Of a stretch of 29,171 bases of DNA, positions 16,696 to 26,091 are shown in pieces. The translations under genes and the position numbers were made by a program. Each line of letters begins with the position of its first letter. Positions within the stretch are counted from its first letter, which is position 1. The notes beneath the pieces were generated by a model, which saw only the letters and a program-made list of their open reading frames with translations, was not told the DNA's origin and searched no databases. This DNA is from Labilibaculum sp. (GTDB lineage: Bacteria > Bacteroidota > Bacteroidia > Bacteroidales > Marinifilaceae): contig JADGFH010000005.1 of the NCBI GenBank assembly GCA_016743925.1, positions 1 through 29,171 of the forward strand, read 5' to 3'.

Positions 16696-16730
16696 AGAAA
16701 AAACCAATTCCTAATGGAATTGGTTTTTCT
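16696..16730. terminator. Bidirectional terminator between the serine hydrolase and the DUF4097-like gene
   Basis: AAAAACCAATTCC (16699-16711) and GGAATTGGTTTTT (16716-16728) pair perfectly around a 4-base loop, with T-runs on both strands. It closes convergent transcripts. Confidence 0.9.
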
Positions 16731-16759
16731 TATTGTTCTCCTTTATAGGAATAATATCT

Positions 16760-17806
16760 TTACTGCAATCTCATTTTGCAGTTATTTGCTCTAATATTTA
16801 GTTTCGAGAAAGCTTTTTTGTCTCCAACACGACCTTTAGCAACAAATGTATTTTTATCGGCAGTAGCTTCACTAGAAAGTTTAAAGTCTGCAGCATTATC
16901 GAATTTAACCGACTTGTGATTAATTTCGTAATCGATCTGGCATCCTTCCATAAAGCTAAGACCTACATCGCCATGTTTCGAATCTATTTTAATAAAAGAA
17001 TACATGTTGTTGATGTTGAAAACATTGATTTGACCAAATTTTAGATCGTAATCAATCTCTCCACCCATCTGGCTAATTTCAATTTTTGTAAAATTTCCTG
17101 ATCCATATAAGTACTCCATTTCCTTAATGTCGAATTTATCTCTAACCGATTTAATATTTAAATTATCGATTACTTGAATTTTGAATTCTGAATCGCGACT
17201 TTCTCCAGATAGTTTGTCAGCATTCTCTATAGTTAGATTAGAGTTTGCGACCATTAATTTCGAATCGTTTAGTTTTTGTGCTTTAAAAGTACAACCTGTT
17301 ATCGAGAAAGAGTTTTCGCCATTAAGGTGTTGAGCTGTAAAACTACCGGTTGTTAAATCAAGGCTTACGTTACCATCGTGATTGTCCATAAATACATCGC
17401 CATTTTTCTGAACAATATCCAAATTTACATTTGCCGGAACTTGAACTGTATATTTGATCTTTATTTTACCTTTATTAAAAAGCGAATTGGTCAGTTTTTT
17501 GAAGGAAAAAAAATCTCCTAGAACTGTTTTCGCGTGCAATTGTTTTTCACCTTCAGTAAAATCGATGGTAATATTATTAACCATCTTTTTTGTTTTTTCT
17601 TCGTTCGATCCTTCAACACTAATTAATACCTCAAATTTTATTTCATCTTTATCCCAATGTTTAATTTGAATTTTACTGTATTTCGATTCAATTTTAAGGT
17701 TTTCCCCAGCCTTAAAAGTTTTCTCAATTTTTTTGTGTTTTGTAATGGCGTTCGCCGATCCTACAAATAAGAAGATGCTCATTAGAGCAAATATCAATCG
17801 TTTCAT
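16760..17806 (-). CDS. Secreted DUF4097-like beta-helix protein
   Basis: A 348-residue exported protein with a signal peptide (residues 1-20, ending GSANA). The rest is almost all beta: short repeating strands with Asn/Asp turns (NGDVFMDNHDGNVSLDLTTG, LNGENSFSITGCTFKAQKLN). This is the style of DUF4097/DUF2807-type putative adhesins, whose role is unknown. I infer the family from style and not from a decisive motif. It follows lnt after 68 bases and may be the last gene of the pth-lnt transcript. Confidence 0.68.
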   Translation of the reverse strand: MKRLIFALMSIFLFVGSANAITKHKKIEKTFKAGENLKIESKYSKIQIKHWDKDEIKFEVLISVEGSNEEKTKKMVNNITIDFTEGEKQLHAKTVLGDFFSFKKLTNSLFNKGKIKIKYTVQVPANVNLDIVQKNGDVFMDNHDGNVSLDLTTGSFTAQHLNGENSFSITGCTFKAQKLNDSKLMVANSNLTIENADKLSGESRDSEFKIQVIDNLNIKSVRDKFDIKEMEYLYGSGNFTKIEISQMGGEIDYDLKFGQINVFNINNMYSFIKIDSKHGDVGLSFMEGCQIDYEINHKSVKFDNAADFKLSSEATADKNTFVAKGRVGDKKAFSKLNIRANNCKMRLQ

Positions 17807-17874
17807 ATATTTTATTTTTTTTTGATTTTTAAAATGGATATACTATTCAAGAAATAAATGTAAAACATTTAACT

Positions 17875-19392
17875 CTATCTTTTAGTTTTAGATTGTGTTG
17901 TAATACGAATTTTAACAAAGATTAATAAAAGACTTGCAATAAAGAGGCAAACACGTCCGATATAATCTCCATGTTGAGAATAAAAGGTATGCTTCTTTAG
18001 TAAATTTAGTTTACCAGTTAATACGGCTTTTTCCCACCAACTAGTCTTCGCAATAATTGTGCCTTTTGCGCTGATGTGTGCAGAAATTCCATTATTAGCT
18101 ACCCGAATATATGCTCGTCTGCTTTCGATAGCTCTAATTCGACTAAAATTGAAGTGATGTTGATAGCCTGGAGTTGATTTCCACCAGCCATCATTAGTTA
18201 TCATGCATAGGAAACCCGGAATTTTAGGAACTCTTTGCGCACAATAATCTCCAAAAACAGATTCGAAACAGACTACTGGTATTATTGCAACAGAATCAGA
18301 TGAGAAATAATCCGTATCATTCTCATCGCAATAAGTTCCTTTGTATCCTCCAATTTCAATTGAATAATCTTTTAAAAAGCGAAGGTATTTATCAAAGGGA
18401 ACTCTCTCGAATAAGGGAACTAATTTTGTTTTGTGATAAAAGTGTGGTGTAATACTATCGGATAGAAAGAGGGCTGAATTGAAAGCTTTTGATCCGATAT
18501 TACTGTGTACGCCTAATAGTATATTTGTATTTGGATATTTCTTTTTTAAATCAAGAAGCTGAGAGTAGTAAGTCGATTGGTTCGGATGGCTTTCATCAAT
18601 AGATTGGAGAACCGTAGTTTCTGGGCCAAATAAGAAATCGCGATGTTGAACTGAGCAAATAGAATCAGCCGTATTTAGGAAATCAGCAAACAGTCTTTCT
18701 TCATTTTCGGGTACAAATTTCTCAGTATATGGATCAAGATTGGGCTGAATAAGTGCGAAACTTTTGCTGCCACTACTTTCTGTTTTTGCATTCATTTTAA
18801 TTGAAGACCAAAGAAGAGGAAGTCCAAGCAAAAGGAGTAAAGGGATTATCTGTCGATATTGAAGATCTTTGGATCTTTTGTAGATCTTAAATAAGCTGTA
18901 GTTAATGAGGATGATCCATAAGCTACCGCCACGAGTTCCTGTAAATTCATACCATTGTATCCATTTAGGCGATGAGGCAAAGGCATTACCAAGGTTGAGC
19001 CATGGCCAAGCCAAATCCCACCAAGTAGCAAAATATTCAAAGCCAAGCCAAATTATAAGGAAAGGAAATAGTATGGATATTTTAAGCGATTTTCTCGTTC
19101 TACTAACCAGCCAGAAAATCAGTGCAAGCAAAAGAGAGTTGATGAGGAGAATAAAAATTACACCTATTACTTGAGCCTCGCCAACCCACCAATAGGCCAG
19201 TGTGTTCCAAATGAAAAAACTTAGAAAGGTATAATTAAATAAGAAGTACGGATTGTGGTGGTCTATTGTGTTTTCTTCGAGCCAAAGAAGTGGAAGCCAT
19301 GCAAAAAAGATGAGAAAAAAGAATGAAGGAATGCAAAATGGCAATCCCAATAGTAATCCTGATGAAATGGCAAGAAGAATGTTTTTATTCAC
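17875..19392 (-). CDS. lnt: Apolipoprotein N-acyltransferase
   Basis: Adds the third acyl chain to lipoproteins at the inner membrane. The 505-residue protein has an N-terminal helix bundle (to about residue 200), then a nitrilase domain with the catalytic triad E258 (FGPETTV), K321 (YHKTKLVP) and C375 (VVCFESVF). Supporting glutamates are at 329 (LFERVP) and 377. A last membrane helix lies near the C terminus. The start is GTG, one base after the EamA stop codon, which suggests translational coupling. The lipoprotein at 27652 is the kind of substrate it would process. Confidence 0.93.
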   Translation of the reverse strand: MNKNILLAISSGLLLGLPFCIPSFFFLIFFAWLPLLWLEENTIDHHNPYFLFNYTFLSFFIWNTLAYWWVGEAQVIGVIFILLINSLLLALIFWLVSRTRKSLKISILFPFLIIWLGFEYFATWWDLAWPWLNLGNAFASSPKWIQWYEFTGTRGGSLWIILINYSLFKIYKRSKDLQYRQIIPLLLLLGLPLLWSSIKMNAKTESSGSKSFALIQPNLDPYTEKFVPENEERLFADFLNTADSICSVQHRDFLFGPETTVLQSIDESHPNQSTYYSQLLDLKKKYPNTNILLGVHSNIGSKAFNSALFLSDSITPHFYHKTKLVPLFERVPFDKYLRFLKDYSIEIGGYKGTYCDENDTDYFSSDSVAIIPVVCFESVFGDYCAQRVPKIPGFLCMITNDGWWKSTPGYQHHFNFSRIRAIESRRAYIRVANNGISAHISAKGTIIAKTSWWEKAVLTGKLNLLKKHTFYSQHGDYIGRVCLFIASLLLIFVKIRITTQSKTKR

Positions 19393-19393
19393 T

Positions 19394-20260
19394 TTAACGA
19401 TGCGTTAGATGTACTCCAACTAAGATAATTAATATTGAAGCAATTTGTGCAATTGAAACCTGATCGCCGCCAATTACAATTCCCCAAAAAATAGCAACAA
19501 TTGGTATGATATACGCTATGGAAGCTGCAAATACGTGTGACGATTTTTTGATAAGTTGATTGTATAAAATTACACCGCCGAAGGTTAAAATAGCTAGTAA
19601 ACCAAGCATTAGAGCACTCTTAGAAAATGCCTCGGATGCTAATGGTGCACTTAAATCGGTAAAAAGCAAAAAGCAAGCAGCCATTGGGCCCACAAATAAA
19701 AAGGCGAGAGAGGCAATTTCGGTACCGTTAAGTTTGGGTAAAGAGAAGCTAACGATATTGATGCTGATAGCGACGGATAAAATTGCCATGAACACATAAA
19801 AAACGCCCCAGAAATAAGATGCTCCATGCGATTCTCCCGAGAAGCTCAATACGAGTGTTCCTACAAAACCTAAAAGAATACCACCAAATACCTTTTTGTT
19901 GGTTTTAGATTTAAAAAAAAGAATAGCAAGAAGTAAAGTAATCATTGGTAGCATAGCATTTAACATGCCTGCTATCGACGAATTTATTTGAGTTTGTGCT
20001 TTGGCAAAAAAATAGGAAGGACCTATGTTACCTGTTACTCCAGTTAGTAATAATGGCAGCCAATTTTCCTTCGATAATTTTTTGAGGTTTTTAAAGATAA
20101 GCGGAAGGAAAAATAAGAAGGATAAAAAAACTTGGAAAGCTGCCACTTGATTGTGGCTGAAACTTTCCAATGCTATTTCTCTTAAAATATATGGACTTCC
20201 CCAAATAAATGAAACCAAAAGAAGTAGTATCCAATTACTATATTTACCGTTAAGACTCAT
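19394..20260 (-). CDS. EamA-family (DMT) transporter
   Basis: A 288-residue inner-membrane protein with about ten helices in two EamA halves. The first half begins NWILLLLVSFIWGSPYILRE and the second includes GASYFWGVFYVFMAILSVAI. The family exports or imports small metabolites such as amino acids and nucleotide-related compounds; the substrate cannot be told. It is placed between DUF4924 (23 bases) and lnt (1 base) in a tight minus-strand series. Confidence 0.9.
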   Translation of the reverse strand: MSLNGKYSNWILLLLVSFIWGSPYILREIALESFSHNQVAAFQVFLSFLFFLPLIFKNLKKLSKENWLPLLLTGVTGNIGPSYFFAKAQTQINSSIAGMLNAMLPMITLLLAILFFKSKTNKKVFGGILLGFVGTLVLSFSGESHGASYFWGVFYVFMAILSVAISINIVSFSLPKLNGTEIASLAFLFVGPMAACFLLFTDLSAPLASEAFSKSALMLGLLAILTFGGVILYNQLIKKSSHVFAASIAYIIPIVAIFWGIVIGGDQVSIAQIASILIILVGVHLTHR

Positions 20261-20283
20261 ATTTTTTTAAGATGTATGCGTAA

Positions 20284-20823
20284 CTATTCTTTTTCTTCTT
20301 CGAATGCTTTGTACTTAGCCGTTAGTTCAGAAATCATCTGGCTAAAAGTTGTAACTGCGGCAATGGTATCTTTCGAAATTTCCTTCTTTTGCAGTTTAAG
20401 CATTAAAATTCCGTACAATGCAGTTAAGCAAACTTCAACATCGTTATTTTCTTGAGAAGCATTCGATTTTTTACGAAATTCGGCAATGTTTCCAAGTGCT
20501 TGTTGGTAGTGACTATTATAGGCCGAATCTTTTCCTTTTGTAAGCAGAAAAACATGATAGTCGTAAAGTTCGTTAATGTTGTTTTTCAAGATTTGAAGAT
20601 GACCTCTTTCTTCAACTTTTTCAATTCTCATCATCTCCATCAGATTCTCGTACCAAGCTTTAATCTCAGCATGAATTTCTTCGGGTTGCTGAAATTGTTT
20701 GATGATATTTTCTTCAATTTTAGTAATGTCAAACTGATAAGCTCTAATGATATCCTCAACTTGCCACATGTAAAGGATGTATTCAGCTAAATTGGTTTTC
20801 TTTTTTTCCTGTGCAATAATCAT
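20284..20823 (-). CDS. DUF4924 family protein
   Basis: A 179-residue soluble, helix-rich protein. The start, MIIAQEKKKTNLAEYILYMW followed by QVEDIIRAY, is the hallmark of DUF4924, a family seen mainly in Bacteroidota and without known function. It is acidic at the C terminus. Its place between an S4 RNA-binding gene and EamA/lnt, with gaps of 41 and 23 bases, suggests co-transcription with pth. Confidence 0.85.
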   Translation of the reverse strand: MIIAQEKKKTNLAEYILYMWQVEDIIRAYQFDITKIEENIIKQFQQPEEIHAEIKAWYENLMEMMRIEKVEERGHLQILKNNINELYDYHVFLLTKGKDSAYNSHYQQALGNIAEFRKKSNASQENNDVEVCLTALYGILMLKLQKKEISKDTIAAVTTFSQMISELTAKYKAFEEEKE

Positions 20824-20864
20824 GTTTCGAAATTATCTGTAATTAAACGTAGTATTGAAGATTT

Positions 20865-21239
20865 TTACTCTTTCAACTTATCAATTAATCTTCGGTCTTG
20901 TTTGGTAGGGCGACCAGTTCCCCTTTGACGAGCTTCAAATCCATAGGTTTTAGTTGCCACTAAAAGGTCGAGTTGATCTTGAGCCGTAACATCTTTTACA
21001 AAATCGACTGCTAGTTTAGCTCCCATTCGTTTGCCCGATATGGCCGTTACCAAATAGCTACGAGTAATTGGAGGAACTCTGATCTCAATCTGATCGTCTA
21101 TTTTTATTTCACGCGAAGGTTTAATCGTAATCCCTTTAATGGTTACTTTTCCCTTTTTACATGCTTCGGCAGCCATACTTCTTGTTTTAAAGATCCGTAC
21201 AGCCCATAGCCATTTGTCTACTCTAACTTTATCATCCAT
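20865..21239 (-). CDS. S4-domain RNA-binding protein, Hsp15-like
   Basis: A 124-residue protein with an N-terminal S4 domain (VRVDKWLWAVRIFKTRSMAA, then KGKVTIKGITIKPSREIKID) and a basic tail (GTGRPTKQDRRLIDKL). It resembles E. coli Hsp15 (HslR), which binds stalled 50S subunits carrying nascent chains and frees them. Lying 45 bases downstream of pth, which recycles peptidyl-tRNA, fits a shared role in ribosome rescue; that link is inference. Confidence 0.9.
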   Translation of the reverse strand: MDDKVRVDKWLWAVRIFKTRSMAAEACKKGKVTIKGITIKPSREIKIDDQIEIRVPPITRSYLVTAISGKRMGAKLAVDFVKDVTAQDQLDLLVATKTYGFEARQRGTGRPTKQDRRLIDKLKE

Positions 21240-21284
21240 GGCTTCATATTTGGATTGATTATTATCTGCTCTAGTAAATGTTAT

Positions 21285-21854
21285 TTACTGCTTTTTTGTG
21301 TTGTAGGCAGTCATTGTTCTTTGAATACCAATAGTACTCATTCCTTTGATCATGTTAATGCAAATCTTGTATAATTCTGGAAGCTTTTCTTTTTCTTCCT
21401 CACTCCATTCGCCCAATACATAATCGACTTGTTTCCCCTTACTGAAATTGGCACCAATACCAAAACGCAAGCGATTGTAGTTTTGATGTCCTAAAATTTC
21501 GTTAATATGTTTTAACCCATTATGTCCGGCATCGCTACCCTTTGGGCGTAAGCGAAGGGTTTCAAATGGTAAAGCAAGATCATCTACTAAAACCATCATG
21601 TTTTCTACTGGTATTTTTTCTTTCTGTAACCAATAATTAACCGATTTTCCACTTAGGTTCATGTAAGTGTTTGGTTTTACAAGTACAAAAGTTCTTCCTT
21701 TAAATTTATATTCCGATACAGCACCATATCTAGCTTCTTTAAACTCAATTTTTGCTGTTTCGGCAAGGGCATCCAAAATACGAAATCCAATGTTGTGTCT
21801 CGTGTTTGCATACTCAGCACCAATATTGCCTAATCCGACAATTAGATATTTCAT
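21285..21854 (-). CDS. pth: Peptidyl-tRNA hydrolase
   Basis: Releases peptides from stray peptidyl-tRNA. The 189-residue product has [18 protein letters not shown] with the catalytic His, [20 protein letters not shown] with the essential Asp, and GHNGLKHI. The frame is open to an ATG at 21920, but the candidate -7 element at 21929-21936 would leave that start almost no leader, and the added 22 residues are not part of the Pth fold. I choose [10 protein letters not shown], preceded by GAAAAGAG. First gene of the probable pth-S4-DUF4924-EamA-lnt series. Confidence 0.93.
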   Translation of the reverse strand: MKYLIVGLGNIGAEYANTRHNIGFRILDALAETAKIEFKEARYGAVSEYKFKGRTFVLVKPNTYMNLSGKSVNYWLQKEKIPVENMMVLVDDLALPFETLRLRPKGSDAGHNGLKHINEILGHQNYNRLRFGIGANFSKGKQVDYVLGEWSEEEKEKLPELYKICINMIKGMSTIGIQRTMTAYNTKKQ

Positions 21855-21928
21855 TTCAGTACTCTTTTCATTTGTTCGGATTTTATTCCACCCAAATATG
21901 TTTTTGAAAAATTGAATCATATCGATAT

Positions 21929-21936
21929 CAAAGTTA
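21929..21936 (-). promoter_or_regulatory. Candidate -7 element upstream of pth
   Basis: TAACTTTG on the minus strand matches TAnnTTTG; no good -33 element is seen. It implies transcription starting near 21922, which supports the shorter pth start. Confidence 0.4.
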
Positions 21937-22008
21937 AAATATTCATCGCATTTTCCATGAATTCTTTTATATCAATACTTCCTCCATTTTTTAGAAACGA
22001 AGGATATT

Positions 22009-22042
22009 AAAAAACCTCCCACTCTTTAAAAAGTGGGAGGTT
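22009..22042 (-). terminator. Terminator of rplY
   Basis: AACCTCCCACT (22013-22023) and AGTGGGAGGTT (22032-22042) form an 11-bp stem; on the minus strand a run of T follows. It lies 23 bases after the rplY stop codon. Confidence 0.92.
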
Positions 22043-22064
22043 ATATTTTAATTGCAGCAAAAAA

Positions 22065-22682
22065 TTACTCTGCAGCAACAGCTTCAGTTTCATCTCCTTC
22101 AACAGCGTCACCACTATTTGCAGCAGCACGAGCAGCTCTAGTAAGCTTAACTTGAACAACAACAGCGTGCTTAGAATTTAATAATTCTAAGTTTTCGTAA
22201 GAAAGTTGTCCAATTTGGATACTCTTACCAAGACCAAGATCGCTAACTTCAACAAGTAAGTTTTCTGGAAGGTCAGCCATTAGGGCTTTAACTTTTAGTT
22301 TTCTGGTGATGATAGCTAATTTACCACCAGACTGAATACCTTTTGCAAAACCTTCGATTCTAATTGGCAATTCAACTTCAAACGCTTTGTCTTCAAAAAC
22401 TTGGTAGAAGTCAACGTGTAAAGGCTTGTCAGTAGTTGCGTGGAATTGAGCATCTCTCATTACTGAAGTAAATACTTTTCCTTCGATATCAAATTTGATA
22501 ATGTAAACCTCAGGAGTGAAAAGTAACTTGTTCAAGTGCTTCTCTTCAATTGCAAAGTGAACGTTTTCTCCACCACCATATAATTCACATGGTACTAATT
22601 CTGCTCTACGAAGAGCTTTAGTTGCTTTTTTTCCTAGGTCAGTTCTTAATGAACCTTTTAATTCTAAAGTTTTCATTTTCAT
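22065..22682 (-). CDS. rplY: 50S ribosomal protein L25, Ctc form
   Basis: Binds 5S rRNA. The 205-residue length is that of the two-domain Ctc type. The N-terminal L25 domain (LELKGSLRTDLGKKATKALR, then VPCELYGGGENVHF) is followed by the beta-rich TL5/Ctc domain (VELPIRIEGFAKGIQSGGKL) and an Ala/Glu-rich tail. Two Met codons lie close together (residues 1 and 3); either may start. It follows prs by 114 bases, the same order seen in many bacteria where prs and L25 are neighbours. Confidence 0.95.
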   Translation of the reverse strand: MKMKTLELKGSLRTDLGKKATKALRRAELVPCELYGGGENVHFAIEEKHLNKLLFTPEVYIIKFDIEGKVFTSVMRDAQFHATTDKPLHVDFYQVFEDKAFEVELPIRIEGFAKGIQSGGKLAIITRKLKVKALMADLPENLLVEVSDLGLGKSIQIGQLSYENLELLNSKHAVVVQVKLTRAARAAANSGDAVEGDETEAVAAE

Positions 22683-22796
22683 GATATTATGTGTTACTCA
22701 AAATAAACTTCATCACCTGGTAAACAAAAGGCTCTGTTCATTTCCCATCACACGTTTATAAATATTGTTTTACCAAAATCTGCGCAAAGATATAAA

Positions 22797-23729
22797 TTAT
22801 AATATGAAATTGGAACTGATTGATTCACAATTATAAACATTAAGAATTGTTTTTGCGAAAATATCAGCAATAGACAATTCTTTAATCTTAGTTGATTCTT
22901 TCTTTAATGGAATAGAATTTGTGAAAATAACTTCTTCCAGAGCAGATGCTTCGATTCGTTCGTAAGCAGGTCCTGATAAGACAGCATGAGAAGCAATTGC
23001 ACGAACACTTTTCGCACCTTTCTCTTTCAACATATCAGCCGCTTTGGTAATCGTACCTGCTGTATCAATCATGTCATCAACAATTACAACATGTCTGCCT
23101 TCAACATCTCCAATTGCAGTCATTTCGCCAACAACATTCGCTTTTTCACGAGATTTGTGGCAAATTGCTAAACCTGCATTTAAATATTTTGCATAAGCAT
23201 TGGCTCTTTTACTACCGCCCATATCAGGGGAAGCAACTACCAAGTTATCCAATTTTAATTTCTCAATGTGTGGAAGAAGTACTGATGATGCATATAAATG
23301 ATCAACAGGAATATCAAAGAATCCTTGAATTTGATCGGCATGAAGATCCATCGTCATCACACGATCAACTCCTGCAGCCATTAATAAGTTCGCTACCAAT
23401 TTGGCTCCAATAGCAACTCTTGGACGATCTTTACGATCCTGACGAGCAAAACCAAAATAAGGGATTACAGCACAAACTTTATATGCTGAAGCTCTTTTGG
23501 CAGCATCAATCATTAATAATAGCTCCATCAAATTATCAGATGGTGGATCAGTTGATTGTACAATGAATACATGACAACCTCTTACTGTTTCTTCGTAACA
23601 AGTTTCAAATTCACCATCACTAAATCTTACAATACTTGATTTTCCTAACTCTAATCCTGCAACTTCAGCAATTTTACCTGCTAAATGTTCGGTATTCGAG
23701 CCAGTAAAAATTTTAATTGGGGCTTTCAT
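22797..23729 (-). CDS. prs: Ribose-phosphate pyrophosphokinase
   Basis: Makes PRPP from ribose 5-phosphate and ATP for nucleotide, His and Trp synthesis. The 310-residue protein keeps the family signatures: SDGEFETCYEETVRGCHVFI, the flexible loop FGFARQDRKDRPR, the metal site MDLHADQIQGFF, and the PRPP loop VVIVDDMIDTAGT. Length is normal. A candidate -7 element lies at 23773-23780. Confidence 0.96.
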   Translation of the reverse strand: MKAPIKIFTGSNTEHLAGKIAEVAGLELGKSSIVRFSDGEFETCYEETVRGCHVFIVQSTDPPSDNLMELLLMIDAAKRASAYKVCAVIPYFGFARQDRKDRPRVAIGAKLVANLLMAAGVDRVMTMDLHADQIQGFFDIPVDHLYASSVLLPHIEKLKLDNLVVASPDMGGSKRANAYAKYLNAGLAICHKSREKANVVGEMTAIGDVEGRHVVIVDDMIDTAGTITKAADMLKEKGAKSVRAIASHAVLSGPAYERIEASALEEVIFTNSIPLKKESTKIKELSIADIFAKTILNVYNCESISSNFIL

Positions 23730-23772
23730 TAAAATATTATTTGTTTATAAATCAGATAACTATTGTACTTTG

Positions 23773-23780
23773 CAAATTTA
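23773..23780 (-). promoter_or_regulatory. Candidate -7 element upstream of prs
   Basis: TAAATTTG on the minus strand fits TAnnTTTG, 44 bases before the prs ATG. No clear -33 element at the right spacing. Confidence 0.35.
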
Positions 23781-23918
23781 TGAAATATTGCTTCAAAAAC
23801 AGGAGTTAAATTCTGCCTCTGGCAATTATTTATTCTATTTATAAAGGATAAACCTAAATCTATTTAAAATAAAAAAGAAGATGTCTTTACGAGATCTCCC
23901 TTTAATATGCTGTTGTGA

Positions 23919-24521
23919 TTACAAAGAAATTTTATTGTTGGTTTCTTCTATGTAATTTAATATTTCTTCTTTCCCTAAACCTGTTGATGCAGAACTAACA
24001 AAATATGGAGGCATTTCTTCCCATGACGTTAGTAGTTCCTTTTCGTAGATTGCTACATTGTCTTTTAATTTTTGTTTACTAAGTTTATCTGCCTTTGTAA
24101 ATATGATTGAAAAAGGGATTCCGTTAACACCCAACCATTCCATAAAGTCAACATCTTTGTTTTGGGGTTCGTGTCTACAATCAATTAATACAAATACATT
24201 AATAAGTGTTGTTCGACTTTCAATGTAGCTGAAAATTAATTTGGAAAATCGTTGTTTGGTGTTCTTAGCAACTTTTGCAAAACCATATCCAGGTAAATCA
24301 ACCAGATACCATTCTTTGTTGATGATGAAATGATTGACCAACTGAGTTTTTCCTGGTTTAACTGAAATTTTAGCTAAACTTTTATTGTTGGTCAGCATAT
24401 TAATCAGAGATGATTTTCCAACATTAGAACGACCAATAAAGGCGTATTCAGCCTTTTTATCGGTAGGACATTTTTTTATATCCGAGTTGGACATCACAAA
24501 TTGTGCACTGTTAATATTCAT
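23919..24521 (-). CDS. engB: Ribosome biogenesis GTPase EngB (YihA/YsxC)
   Basis: GTPase needed for 50S subunit assembly. The 200-residue product has G1 [11 protein letters not shown]2/switch [12 protein letters not shown]3 DLPGYGFA, G4 TKADKL and G5 SSAS, which are all the G boxes. The N-terminal [16 protein letters not shown] is typical. It has its own promoter at 24543-24574. Confidence 0.95.
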   Translation of the reverse strand: MNINSAQFVMSNSDIKKCPTDKKAEYAFIGRSNVGKSSLINMLTNNKSLAKISVKPGKTQLVNHFIINKEWYLVDLPGYGFAKVAKNTKQRFSKLIFSYIESRTTLINVFVLIDCRHEPQNKDVDFMEWLGVNGIPFSIIFTKADKLSKQKLKDNVAIYEKELLTSWEEMPPYFVSSASTGLGKEEILNYIEETNNKISL

Positions 24522-24542
24522 GGTGTATTTTTATTTACGCTG

Positions 24543-24574
24543 CAAAGTTAGACAGATTCTTATCTTTTCCGAAA
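24543..24574 (-). promoter_or_regulatory. Promoter of engB
   Basis: On the minus strand TTTC (24571-24574), a 20-base spacer and TAACTTTG (24543-24550). Close to the Bacteroidota consensus; the implied start is about 15 bases before the ATG. Confidence 0.5.
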
Positions 24575-24619
24575 TATGCCTCAACTTTATTGACAGATAA
24601 GGCAATTTGCATGAGGAAT

Positions 24620-24655
24620 AAAAAAATCCTCTTTTCAAATAAATGAAAAGAGGAT
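24620..24655 (-). terminator. Terminator of manA
   Basis: ATCCTCTTTTC (24626-24636) and GAAAAGAGGAT (24645-24655) pair perfectly around 8 bases; on the minus strand a run of seven T follows. Confidence 0.92.
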
Positions 24656-24676
24656 GAATGAGTATTTTATCCGGTT

Positions 24677-25654
24677 TTACTTGATGAAAACCTCTAGGAT
24701 TTTCGTTTTTGATTTCGGACTAAGTTTTATGTTTTTGATGGTTGCAGGAATTAAAATACTTTCCCCTTTGGCTACAGATAAAGTCTCTTCTCCATACACT
24801 AGATCTAAATCACCTTCTAAACACATGTATATTACAAAAGAATCAAGATTGTAATAATCCTTATCAATTGTTTTATCAAACTCAAGAATATTGGTTGTAA
24901 AATACTGACAACGAACCAATTCTTTTGTTTCGTTTAGTTCTGTCTTATAGGTCGTTTCATATTTCTTCTCGAAACTATAGTCAATTGCATCAACTGCAAG
25001 TTCTGTATGAAGTTCTCTTGGGTTTCCTGCATCGTCGGTTCTGTTAAAATCGTACATTCGATAAGTAACATCTGATGTTTGTTGAATTTCCGCCAATAGA
25101 ATTCCTTTTCCAATTGCATGAACACGACCAGCAGGAATAAAGAAACAACTACCTTCTTTAACAGGTGTGCTGTTCAAAATATCTTCTAACTTACCTTCTT
25201 TAAGTTTTGCTAAATATTGTTCTTTTTGGATTTCTTGATTAAAACCAACAATCAATTCAGAACCTTTGTCTGCTTCAATTACATACCACATTTCGGTTTT
25301 ACCATATGCGTTGTGTCTTTCTTTAGACATTTCGTCATCTGGATGTACCTGAATTGAAAGCACATCGTTGGCGTCAATAAATTTAATAAGTAGTGGAAAT
25401 TCAACCCCAAAATTCTCATAAACTTTATCACCAACTAAATCTCCCATGTAGATTTCAATAAGTTCTTCCAGATTATTTCCAGCTAAAAAACCATTACTTA
25501 CTACCGAAATATCTCCTTCAACGCCTGAAATCTCCCAACTTTCACCAGCATTAGGTAGTGGAGAAAAATCTTTATTCAAAACAGTTTTTAACTTGTCGCC
25601 ACCCCAGATTTTATCTTTAAGAATGGTTTTAAATTTTAATGGATACAAACTCAT
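24677..25654 (-). CDS. manA: Mannose-6-phosphate isomerase, class I
   Basis: Interconverts mannose 6-phosphate and fructose 6-phosphate with a zinc ion. The 325-residue length is that of the short bacterial type. Metal ligands lie in SIQVHPDDEMS (Gln and His) and GKTEMWYVIE (Glu), with a further His in PAGRVHAIGKG. EIQQTSDVTYRMYDFNR is the usual active-site block. The C-terminal cupin is complete. It follows the Dabb gene by 44 bases and is probably co-transcribed with it. Confidence 0.94.
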   Translation of the reverse strand: MSLYPLKFKTILKDKIWGGDKLKTVLNKDFSPLPNAGESWEISGVEGDISVVSNGFLAGNNLEELIEIYMGDLVGDKVYENFGVEFPLLIKFIDANDVLSIQVHPDDEMSKERHNAYGKTEMWYVIEADKGSELIVGFNQEIQKEQYLAKLKEGKLEDILNSTPVKEGSCFFIPAGRVHAIGKGILLAEIQQTSDVTYRMYDFNRTDDAGNPRELHTELAVDAIDYSFEKKYETTYKTELNETKELVRCQYFTTNILEFDKTIDKDYYNLDSFVIYMCLEGDLDLVYGEETLSVAKGESILIPATIKNIKLSPKSKTKILEVFIK

Positions 25655-25698
25655 TTTTGTACAATTAATTTGATTGCTATATTGGCTTTTGGATAATC

Positions 25699-26001
25699 TT
25701 AAAATTCGTAATCAATTACTTTTCGCTCGGCTGCCATTTCTTTTACTACTGCCGCTGCTTTAATGTGTTCTGGATGATTTGCGTACAAAGGCAAAGCTTC
25801 CATGTTCTCAATATCAACATTTACCACAAAATCAAAAGAAGCTTCAGAATGTAGTTGGTCGAAACCAATCTGTAAAAATTTGATTTCTGGAATACTTTTA
25901 TCCAGGCCATCAAATGCTTTTTCTAATCTGCAAAAGTAATTCTTTTTTTCTTCAGCTGAATCGAAAGCTTTAAACTTAAACATTGCAATGTGCTTGATCA
26001 T
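25699..26001 (-). CDS. Dabb (stress-responsive A/B barrel) protein
   Basis: A 100-residue protein of the dimeric alpha-beta barrel type: IKHIAMFKFKA, then LQIGFDQLHSEASFDFVVNV, then YANHPEHIKAAAVVKEM, the conserved His-containing block. Function in bacteria is generally unknown. The frame extends two codons to a TTG; the ATG at 26001 (MIKHIAMFKFK) is the natural start. First of a two-gene unit with manA, divergent from udk. Confidence 0.88.
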   Translation of the reverse strand: MIKHIAMFKFKAFDSAEEKKNYFCRLEKAFDGLDKSIPEIKFLQIGFDQLHSEASFDFVVNVDIENMEALPLYANHPEHIKAAAVVKEMAAERKVIDYEF

Positions 26002-26048
26002 TTTCAATCTTTTTTAAATAATTAGTAACTTTCCAGCCGAAGTTAATG

Positions 26049-26056
26049 CAAAATTA
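26049..26056 (-). promoter_or_regulatory. Candidate -7 element for Dabb-manA
   Basis: TAATTTTG on the minus strand, 48 bases before the Dabb ATG, in the short gap shared with udk. The -33 side is weak. Confidence 0.3.
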
Positions 26057-26091
26057 GCATTTTTGAATCAAACATCTAAATATCATACAAC

